Assembly: GCA_947259485.1 (NCBI GenBank)
Contig: CAMYLU010000024.1
Span: 1 to 48,916 of the forward strand
Direction of reading: 5' to 3'
Length of the DNA stretch: 48,916 nt
Source: an uncultured Gammaproteobacteria bacterium
GTDB taxonomy: Bacteria; Pseudomonadota; Gammaproteobacteria; GCA-001735895
Both the position numbers and the translations under genes were made by a program. The notes below the pieces were generated by a model. That model made no database searches. It saw only the letters and a list, made by a program, of their open reading frames with translations, and was not told the DNA's origin. Shown in pieces: positions 42,875 through 48,916 of the stretch. Position 1 is the stretch's first letter. Each line of letters begins with the position of its first letter.

Positions 42875-43090
42875 TTGAACCATCGAACCCCTGCCATCGG
42901 GGCCATTAAGAACTTATTGAAACTGCTCGGCTTATCCATGGCGGTGCCTTTTTTCATCTGGGTGCCGCTAGGCTTGATACCTTCAATACCGTCGATCATC
43001 GATGTATTTGGTGTCGACGGGCTGTAACTCCCGACCGGTATCGTGATTGGTGGCCTCATGCTGGCTGCTATTGGATATGAAGATTTTTAA
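42875..43090 (+). pseudogene. Small membrane-protein gene with an in-frame TAA
   Basis: A frame from TTG 42875 (or ATG 42938) reads a hydrophobic protein: GLSMAVPFFIWVPLGLIPSI, then DVFGVDGL, TAA at 43025-43027, then LPTGIVIGGLMLAAIGYEDF and TAA at 43088. Both halves look like membrane helices of one protein, and one base change (TTA to TAA) would explain the stop. It may be a recent pseudogene or an assembly or sequencing error. The following small membrane gene starts 74 bp later. I do not recognise the family. Confidence 0.55.
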
Positions 43091-43164
43091 TACCGTCAAA
43101 AATATCTGACGACTGACGAACCGGTCGAACTGCCTCGACTAATACATTTTAAGGAGACAAAAGT

Positions 43165-43350
43165 ATGTTCAAACCATCTGATTTTTTTATTTTACTGGCC
43201 GTCGCGGTTTCGTTTGCCGTTTCAGGTTTTTCCTATTTTAACGGCCTTGAGACGCAGGGGCTTTTCACAGCCATCTGGGTACCCTCGATCCTCGCCTTTG
43301 GAATCTACTTCAAGCTCGCTGCGCTAGCGGCGCGAGGAGTAAAACAATGA
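43165..43350 (+). CDS. 61-residue two-helix membrane protein
   Basis: AAGGAGAC stands before the ATG. Residues about 5-25 and 35-55 are membrane helices (FFILLAVAVSFAVSGFSYF; TAIWVPSILAFGIYFKLAAL), with a basic C-terminal end (GVKQ). The next gene overlaps it in an ATGA junction, so the two are translated together. I do not recognise a named family. Confidence 0.7.
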   Translation: MFKPSDFFILLAVAVSFAVSGFSYFNGLETQGLFTAIWVPSILAFGIYFKLAALAARGVKQ

Positions 43351-43493
43351 TTCAGGAAAACCTACTTTTCATTGCTATCGCGGTATTTGTTTTAATGCTG
43401 GTTGGTCTTATCCTTACTGTCGTCGAGTTACACTATGGCGCTCCAAAACGCCAGACTGAAGAGCGAAGGACGAGAGAATACTCGCAACGCTGA
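43347..43493 (+). CDS. 48-residue single-pass membrane protein
   Basis: The ATG at 43347 overlaps the stop of the 61-residue gene (ATGA). The product begins MIQENLLFIAIAVFVLMLVG, one membrane helix (about 5-27), then a strongly basic/acidic tail (APKRQTEERRTREYSQR). The overlap argues for a real coupled gene that size filters miss. Function unknown. Confidence 0.65.
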   Translation: MIQENLLFIAIAVFVLMLVGLILTVVELHYGAPKRQTEERRTREYSQR

Positions 43494-43652
43494 TACTGGC
43501 TAAATTTTCAATCTTCCGAAACTGCAGGGCAGCTCGTTGCCTTGGCGTTCACTCGCGCTTGGACTGACTGACCGGCTTACCGGGACCAGCGTGCCCGCCT
43601 CACAGCGATAAGGCCGGATGATCCATTTGCGCGAATCTCGCGTAAGAAGCGT

Positions 43653-43985
43653 ATGGAAAACGATACCCTCTACTTCGACGGCGCATGCCCTGTTTGCAGC
43701 GCGGAAATCAAAAAGCTTGCCAGGTTCTCGAAAGACAAGCTGGCCCTCAAGGATATTCACAAACTCGACGGCAACGAGGCGGGCCTCGATAAACATTTGC
43801 TGTTAACGCGGCTTCATCTCAAGACCGCGGACGGAAAATGGATCACCGGTTTGCAGGCCAATATCAGGGCCTGGCACCATACACCGTTTCGCTACCTCTG
43901 GCGCATGCTGGACTGGCCGCTGATTAACCTGGTTAGTCACCGTTGCTATGACTTTTGGTTACGCCACCGTAGCCGATCCCGCTAG
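43653..43985 (+). CDS. DCC-family thiol-disulfide oxidoreductase-like protein (DUF393)
   Basis: The 110-residue protein starts MENDTLYFDGACPVCSAEIK, the DxxCPxC signature (Cys12/Cys15) that names the DCC family. The rest (DGKWITGLQANIRAW, LWRMLDWPLINLVSHRCYDFW) matches family landmarks. It is predicted to have a thioredoxin-like fold and redox activity, with unknown substrate. Confidence 0.9.
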   Translation: MENDTLYFDGACPVCSAEIKKLARFSKDKLALKDIHKLDGNEAGLDKHLLLTRLHLKTADGKWITGLQANIRAWHHTPFRYLWRMLDWPLINLVSHRCYDFWLRHRSRSR

Positions 43986-44316
43986 GTCCACTCCATACCG
44001 CAACAATCGTGGATGAAGTGATCACAGCAGCCCTTGTGCGCCGTGTACCGTCTTGTGGCCAGGGCGCCTCAAACAACTCCGGCACGGACCTCATTACCTT
44101 ACGCAAAGCGAAGTATCGGGATCTTGACCAAATCAATACTCTTCGTATCACATTGATGTAGTTAGCACTAAAAGGCGCCAGAGGCGAAATCGAATTACCT
44201 CGAAAAGGTTTCGATTTTATTCAGAAATTAAAGCTCATTGGAATATTTAAGACAACACTTATACCAACAGAATTTAAATGTAATTCGATAACTCATTGTT
44301 TTTTCAGCTTGAGAGA
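43986..44316. other. Intergenic region without evident features
   Basis: These 331 bases lie between two convergent genes. I find no convincing ORF, repeat or terminator in them. An AT-rich stretch (44206-44300) follows a more GC-balanced part. Confidence 0.5.
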
Positions 44317-45504
44317 CTAGTGCCTTGGAAGAGACCGGGACAATATGAAGTAACCAATTCCACCAGCTACCAGAGAACCGAGGACTATGCCGATACGATC
44401 AGCCCTGGCATAGCCAATACCTGCTTCCTGAAAGGCCAGCGAGCCCAGAAACAGGCTCATCGTAAAACCAATGCCACACAAAAAGCCAACACCAACAATA
44501 TGTGACCAGGTCACATTTTCCGGTAGTGAAGCCCAACCCAATCGAACCGCCATCCAGGTAAACCCGACCACGCCAAGCGGCTTGCCAATCATGAGTCCTA
44601 ATGCGATCCCGATCGGGACGGTATTGAACAATCGTGACGGGTTGAAGTCGGCAAGAATGATTCCCGCGTTCAGAAACGCGAACAAGGGTAGTATTCCGAA
44701 AGCGACCCACGGATGTAACTCATGAATCATGAACCTAAGTAGCGACTCCTGCGGTTTGTCCTCGTCTCCCAACGGGATTGCAAACGCTAAAATAACACCG
44801 GCAAGCGTTGCGTGAACGCCTGATTTGAGTACCGATATCCAGAGAAAAATTCCCAACCAGATATAGGGCGCCAGTCGACGAACCCCGATTCGATTCAGCG
44901 TAAACAGGCCAATCGTCAGAACCATTGCTGCAATAAGCGACTCCCAGGAAAGACTGCCTGAATAAAATAAGGCAATCACGATAATTGCCCCCAGGTCATC
45001 GAGTACCGCGAGTGTCATCAGAAAGATTTTTAACGCGATAGGCACTCGCGCGGCAAACAGTGCCAATACACCAAGCGAAAAGGCAATATCCGTCGCCGTT
45101 GGAATCGCCCATCCATTCATGCTCAGGGGATCTCCCCAATTTGCAATTACGTAAATAGAGGCCGGGATCAGCATTCCGCCCAGCGCGGCGATGCCGGGTA
45201 AAACGATACTCGAGAGTTTGGCCAGGTGTCCCGCGAGGACTTCACGTTTGATTTCAAGGCCGACCAGAAGAAAAAATACCGCCATCAAACCGTCATTGAC
45301 CCACAGGACCAATGGCTTGTTCAAATCAAGATCTCCCGCTCTCACCTGCACCGGCAGCGTTAAAAAATCGGCATACCAGCTCGCGGCAGGTGAATTCTTG
45401 AACAACATTGCCAGAATGGCTGCCGCGAACAGGATTATTCCCCCGGTCGATTCGAGTCTTAAAAATCTTTTCAGGGTTTCGTAGTGGTCAGGAACGGTGC
45501 TCAA
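44317..45504 (-). CDS. nhaA: Na+/H+ antiporter NhaA
   Basis: The 395-residue protein has about twelve membrane helices. Asp169/Asp170 in LAVLDDLGAI are the ion-binding pair and Asp139 in TATDIAFSLG the third conserved Asp. It exchanges Na+ for H+ at the inner membrane. It is the last gene of an apparent operon with the ZntB-like gene (15 bp gap) and MscS, which groups ion homeostasis functions. NhaR is encoded elsewhere in the window. Confidence 0.95.
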   Translation of the reverse strand: MSTVPDHYETLKRFLRLESTGGIILFAAAILAMLFKNSPAASWYADFLTLPVQVRAGDLDLNKPLVLWVNDGLMAVFFLLVGLEIKREVLAGHLAKLSSIVLPGIAALGGMLIPASIYVIANWGDPLSMNGWAIPTATDIAFSLGVLALFAARVPIALKIFLMTLAVLDDLGAIIVIALFYSGSLSWESLIAAMVLTIGLFTLNRIGVRRLAPYIWLGIFLWISVLKSGVHATLAGVILAFAIPLGDEDKPQESLLRFMIHELHPWVAFGILPLFAFLNAGIILADFNPSRLFNTVPIGIALGLMIGKPLGVVGFTWMAVRLGWASLPENVTWSHIVGVGFLCGIGFTMSLFLGSLAFQEAGIGYARADRIGIVLGSLVAGGIGYFILSRSLPRH

Positions 45505-45519
45505 AACTTGCTCACTAAA

Positions 45520-46530
45520 CTAAAGCCATTTTTTTAATCGCATAAATAGCAGCAAACTAACCCCAAGCAGCAGCATTCCGCCAGATAAATATAAAAAAGC
45601 ATCGGGGTTTTCCAGTCCTGGAAGACCGGCAACATTCATTCCAAACACACCGGTCAGGAACGACAGCGGCAAAAAAATCGTGGCCACTATCGAAAGCAGG
45701 TACATACGCGCGTTTTGCTGCTCCGCGATATTGTTTTGCAGTTCTCCATGTAACACCAGCGCGCGCTCACGTGCCAGGTCCAGGTCTTCGACATAATGCG
45801 TAATGCGGTCGGTTTGGTAACGAATTGAATGGCGATCGTCTTCTGACAGATGTGGGCCCGAACGATAAAGCTCTGCCAGCGCCTCGCGCTGCGGTGCCAG
45901 GTATCGCCGGATCGCGGCGGTTTGTTTGCGTAGATCCGACAGGCGCTGCTGTATCTGGCGTACCTTATCCTTGCCTTCATCCAGCGCGGTTTCTACTCCA
46001 GTCAATTCATCGTCGATCGTATCGACCACGTCGCTGATTCGGTTAGCCAGTTTCTCCACCACCGCGCTGACGAAATCGGCCGGCGTCCTTGGCCCCTTGC
46101 CTTGTTCTATGCTGAGTCGCACATCTTCGATCGACAGAAGACGGCGCTCGTGTTTGCGTGCCGAAATTATGATTTCACTATTAAACCAGATGCGGATCGC
46201 GACCATGTCCTCCGGGTCGGCGCCCGGGTTGGTATTTACACCACGCAGATTGATCAGCACGCCGTCCTCGAGTAACTGCATGCGCGGCCGGGTTTCACTC
46301 GCGCTCAGAGCTTCTATCATTTTTGGATCGAGGCCGAGTTCGCGCATATAGCGGACGGCGCCGGGGTCGTCGCTGCGCAGATGCAACCAGTCGAATCCCG
46401 GCTTATCCTCTTGTATCGTCGGATGCCGTGTTTGCTGCTGTCCACCACCTTGCCCGTCAAGATGATAATTCCAGACGACGGCGGTTTTGGCCGAACTGGA
46501 TTTCACGTTTGATTTGTTCACAACCGTCAC
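45520..46530 (-). CDS. zntB: CorA-family zinc transporter ZntB-like
   Basis: The 336-residue protein has a large cytoplasmic domain and two C-terminal membrane helices. The pore signature reads GMN within FLTGVFGMNVAGLPG (297-299). The IPG/LPGLENPDAF stretch and the N-terminal WNYHLDGQGG are typical of the ZntB branch rather than Mg2+ CorA. It moves Zn2+ or another divalent cation across the inner membrane. It sits 9 bp after mscS and 15 bp before nhaA. Confidence 0.85.
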   Translation of the reverse strand: MTVVNKSNVKSSSAKTAVVWNYHLDGQGGGQQQTRHPTIQEDKPGFDWLHLRSDDPGAVRYMRELGLDPKMIEALSASETRPRMQLLEDGVLINLRGVNTNPGADPEDMVAIRIWFNSEIIISARKHERRLLSIEDVRLSIEQGKGPRTPADFVSAVVEKLANRISDVVDTIDDELTGVETALDEGKDKVRQIQQRLSDLRKQTAAIRRYLAPQREALAELYRSGPHLSEDDRHSIRYQTDRITHYVEDLDLARERALVLHGELQNNIAEQQNARMYLLSIVATIFLPLSFLTGVFGMNVAGLPGLENPDAFLYLSGGMLLLGVSLLLFMRLKKWL

Positions 46531-46539
46531 TTTTCGCTA

Positions 46540-47388
46540 TTAATCGGCCGGCTGGTTTAGCAACGTCAGGCTGCCGTCGAGATGCACGTCCCGTTGCGGG
46601 AAGGCAACGACGATATTGTTGGCCTCGAACAACTCGGAAATGCGGAAGCGAATATCGCTGCGTATTGCTCGCAGATCACGTTCGCCCACCGCATTGATCC
46701 AAAAGAATATGTCGAAAACCAGCGCGTTATCGCCAAAATCTTCGAATAACAACACTGGCGCGGGATCGCTAAGCGTGGTCTCCTGTTCCTCGGTTGCCTG
46801 CCTGATCAGCTCGGCCACTCGTTTGACTGGCGAGCCATAGGCTACCCCGACCCTGACCTTGGTACGCGCCAGGTCGTCTATCAGGGTCCAGTTGACGACT
46901 GTATTTTCGAGTAATGCGCTGTTGGGGATCAACAGATGCACGCCATCGGTGCGACGAATCAACGTCGAACGGGTATTAATCGATTCAACCGTCCCGTAAG
47001 CATCACCCACCTCGAGAAAATCTCCGATGCGAATCGGCTTTTCCCACATTAATATCCATCCGCTGATGAAATTATTGATGATGTTCTGGGCGCCGAAACC
47101 GACACCAATGGCAATCGCACCGGAGACAAAAGCAAAAGCGGTTAAAGGCACATTGAGCAATTCCAGCGTTGTAATGGCCAACACCACGAGTGCGACTATA
47201 TAGAAAATGCGCCTGATTAAATGCACGACATCCGGTTGCATATGACGCGCCACCAGGCGTGTCGTGATAATGCGAGCCATCCAGCGGATTACCAGGTAGC
47301 CAACAATCAGAACGATCGGAATAACGATCAACTGGCCAAGCGTAAAGTCCTGGCCGGAAATCGTGAATAGCACCTCATCTAAGGACAT
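46540..47388 (-). CDS. Small-conductance mechanosensitive channel (MscS family)
   Basis: The 282-residue protein has three membrane helices (about 18-38, 60-82 and 88-110) with the pore-lining GAIAIGVGFGAQNIINNFISG. The cytoplasmic vestibule follows: KPIRIGDFLEVGD, then YGTVESINTRST and IPNSALLENTVVNW. It releases solutes on hypo-osmotic shock. It is first of the ion genes of the operon. Confidence 0.92.
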   Translation of the reverse strand: MSLDEVLFTISGQDFTLGQLIVIPIVLIVGYLVIRWMARIITTRLVARHMQPDVVHLIRRIFYIVALVVLAITTLELLNVPLTAFAFVSGAIAIGVGFGAQNIINNFISGWILMWEKPIRIGDFLEVGDAYGTVESINTRSTLIRRTDGVHLLIPNSALLENTVVNWTLIDDLARTKVRVGVAYGSPVKRVAELIRQATEEQETTLSDPAPVLLFEDFGDNALVFDIFFWINAVGERDLRAIRSDIRFRISELFEANNIVVAFPQRDVHLDGSLTLLNQPAD

Positions 47389-47424
47389 GTGATGTCACTC
47401 TCGAAAAGCGAGGCAAGAAAAATT

Positions 47425-47856
47425 TCACTCGTCATCGGGTAAATCAATCAGCTTGATTATAAAACCCGGTTTCTTTTTTTTGGGCAATGTCAGAATGATA
47501 CCTACGCTGCTTTTTTTCCAATTTGGAGAAATTTCAATCGGTTCGTCAATTTCGAGCAACTGCCCGGACGGACTCACTACCGTTACCTGATCAACAACTT
47601 CGGGATCGATCGGCACGCTAAGTTCAATCACCTCAAAAGCGTCATTTTCACCTTGGTTGATCGAGACAACTTCAGCACCCAGCAAATCACCCTTATATCC
47701 GTCAACCCCTTGTAAAATGCCGGTCTCTAGGGTTGGTGCCTCCGGTGGTGGCAGCTTGTTCAGGTCCTGGATGATCGTGTTCTGGGTCTGACAGCCCGAG
47801 ATCAATCCCTGCAGCATCAAGTAACAGCCGATTAGCAATTTGGGATAGGACAACAC
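47425..47856 (-). CDS. Lipoprotein of unknown function
   Basis: The 143-residue product has a lipoprotein signal with lipobox LISGC (Cys22). The mature part is beta-rich and acidic, ends in a Lys-rich strand (PKKKKPGFIIKLIDLPDDE) and has no domain that I recognise. It lies 36 bp upstream of mscS on the same strand and may be the first gene of that operon. Confidence 0.7.
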   Translation of the reverse strand: MLSYPKLLIGCYLMLQGLISGCQTQNTIIQDLNKLPPPEAPTLETGILQGVDGYKGDLLGAEVVSINQGENDAFEVIELSVPIDPEVVDQVTVVSPSGQLLEIDEPIEISPNWKKSSVGIILTLPKKKKPGFIIKLIDLPDDE

Positions 47857-47949
47857 TTAAGTTCTCATTTATTACACGTGATGAAGCATCATATGACTAT
47901 ATCTACCGAAAAACCAACATAATAGATTCCACGAGAATCCTAGGCGGCA

Positions 47950-48246
47950 TTATTTCGTTAAATTAATAAATTCGGGCGAAGCAACGTCTATAGTGACAGA
48001 TTCAACCTCGATAAGATCAACCTGTCCCGCAGCAAAAGGCAGCGTCTGGTCAATCGCCTGCACCTCGCCGCTGATAGTGGAGACGTCTTCGACCCCTACA
48101 CCGAATTTGTTACCGGTGTAACCGAGCAGAGCTTCGAACACGCCCGTTCGCGTAACCGATTCTGCTCGGCACTTGCCAGCATTCGCATCTGCCGGTGAGC
48201 GATCGACGGCGCATTCCGCTGCCAGAACAACGCAAAAAAGAAACAA
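47950..48246 (-). CDS. Small exported protein, possibly frameshifted
   Basis: From a TTG at 48246 the frame gives 98 residues beginning LFLFCVVLAAECAVDRS, a truncated-looking signal peptide. An ATG at about 48264 in another frame reads MIKPFTIVSF and would join this frame if one base of a six-A run (48234-48239) were removed, giving a complete signal peptide. So it may be a frameshifted gene, a sequencing error, or a slippage-controlled one. The mature part has TGNKFGVGVEDVSTISGEVQ-like beta segments of no family I know. Confidence 0.5.
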   Translation of the reverse strand: MFLFCVVLAAECAVDRSPADANAGKCRAESVTRTGVFEALLGYTGNKFGVGVEDVSTISGEVQAIDQTLPFAAGQVDLIEVESVTIDVASPEFINLTK

Positions 48247-48451
48247 TAGTGAATGGCTTGATCATGATCTGAAAATGGCTTGCAAATTACCGACTAAAGC
48301 GACAAGAATAGATGCAAGTAATATAGATTAGGCAACCGCAGCAATAGTGTTCCGTCGATAATGTTCCCTGCGCCAATCAGACTGAACTCCAGTGATCCAG
48401 CTGAACAAGCCTACGGTGGCGCAGGATTAACCTAGTCAAAGGTGAAAAGAG

Positions 48452-48877
48452 ATGATCAGCATACGCATAAAAAAAATATTCGACAAAAGCGTTGATATCG
48501 TTTTCAGCATCATCCTGGTGTTCATCATTCTGAGTATCGTCATTGGCACGATTCAGTTATTCGTATCGGTCTGGAACTTGCTCGCTTTCGAGGGCATCAC
48601 TGGAAAATACATTGGGCTGATAACTGATGTTCTGACCCTTTATGTGCTAATCGAACTGTCACGCTCGCTGGTCGAGTATTTCAATTCACAAAAATTACGC
48701 CTTACGTTTATCGTCGATGCGGCGATTGTATTTATTATCCGGGAGTTGTTGATTTTGCTGTTCAATCACGAAGCGCCGGCCGAAACCCTGTACGCATTTG
48801 CCGCGATACTGCTGGTGCTGGGCGCATTGCGAATCAGTTCGGTACTGGTTTACCAGCGCGAAAAAGCCATCAGATAG
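48452..48877 (+). CDS. PsiE-family membrane protein
   Basis: The 141-residue protein has four membrane helices (about 18-40, 55-75, 85-105 and 112-132). It matches the phosphate-starvation-inducible PsiE family: VDIVFSIILVFIILSIVIG, then LITDVLTLYVLIELSRSL and VDAAIVFIIRELLILLF. The family's biochemical role is not established. The gene is complete within the window. Confidence 0.85.
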   Translation: MISIRIKKIFDKSVDIVFSIILVFIILSIVIGTIQLFVSVWNLLAFEGITGKYIGLITDVLTLYVLIELSRSLVEYFNSQKLRLTFIVDAAIVFIIRELLILLFNHEAPAETLYAFAAILLVLGALRISSVLVYQREKAIR

Positions 48878-48916
48878 AGCAACAACTGAATCGAGTTTCG
48901 GCGCCCCGAACGCATG

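Overview
The window looks like a chromosomal segment of a free-living, probably marine or aquatic gammaproteobacterium. The support is the set of Gammaproteobacteria-type genes (MltA, NhaR/NhaA, ZntB, Nei, OxyR with Cys199/Cys208, PsiE, a Tat-exported HiPIP and an Fe-S photolyase). I see no rRNA, tRNA, CRISPR array or complete insertion sequence. The taxon is an inference.

Layout. 1-873 is AT-rich, has a 26-bp direct repeat and no convincing gene. 874-5665 holds the most unusual locus: a receiver-TM-coiled coil-OmpA-like protein facing an operon for an ExbB/TolQ/MotA-like channel protein and a 706-residue TolR/ExbD-like stator with a TolA-like coiled coil and an OmpA-like end. The two sides are separated by a bidirectional terminator. 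A LysM/M23 lipoprotein (5907-6590) follows, so the theme is the cell envelope. 6821-13396 carries a DUF3179 protein, an MDR oxidoreductase, a candidate small transcript with an 18-codon ORF and a near-ideal Shine-Dalgarno, a GlxA-type regulator, an FAD oxidoreductase and a homocysteine methyltransferase. 13439-16130 carries MltA and a VWA/DnaJ pair. 16230-20920 is a branched-chain amino-acid-type ABC transporter (livFGMH with divergent livK). 21027-25696 holds a Sel1-repeat protein, an exported AlgH-like protein, SodB, an HPF-like protein and NhaR. 25816-32596 holds cardiolipin synthase, a DegS-like protease, a probable HPF-paralogue remnant, a lipoprotein, membrane and outer-membrane proteins, a GrlR-like protein, a structured RNA candidate and a fasciclin protein.

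32775-36165 is an oxidative-stress unit: OxyR, a clear OxyR-type tandem operator, peroxiredoxin-glutaredoxin and glutathione reductase. 36482-43493 is a DNA-repair and probably light-responsive region: Nei, a HAD phosphatase, a small membrane protein, an Fe-S cryptochrome/photolyase in line with a 58-residue membrane protein and a HiPIP, a candidate sRNA, a MerR-family regulator, a broken COQ7-like gene, and small membrane genes of which one has an in-frame stop. TGTCTA/TAGACA sites recur in this region's promoters. 43653-48877 carries a DCC-family protein, an apparent lipoprotein-MscS-ZntB-NhaA operon, a possibly frameshifted small exported protein and PsiE.

Two regulatory patterns cross gene boundaries. 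A 28-bp dyad, TTCGAAT-N14-ATTCGAA, lies 22-23 bp upstream of a CCC-preceded -10 box at three loci (hpf-like/nhaR, the HPF remnant, the grlR-like gene), and the OxyR target promoter has the same geometry. A second family, TGTCTA/TAGACA, marks the photolyase/MerR neighbourhood, twice inside 19-bp spacers typical of MerR-controlled promoters. Together the region reads as envelope maintenance plus salt, oxidative and light stress defence.
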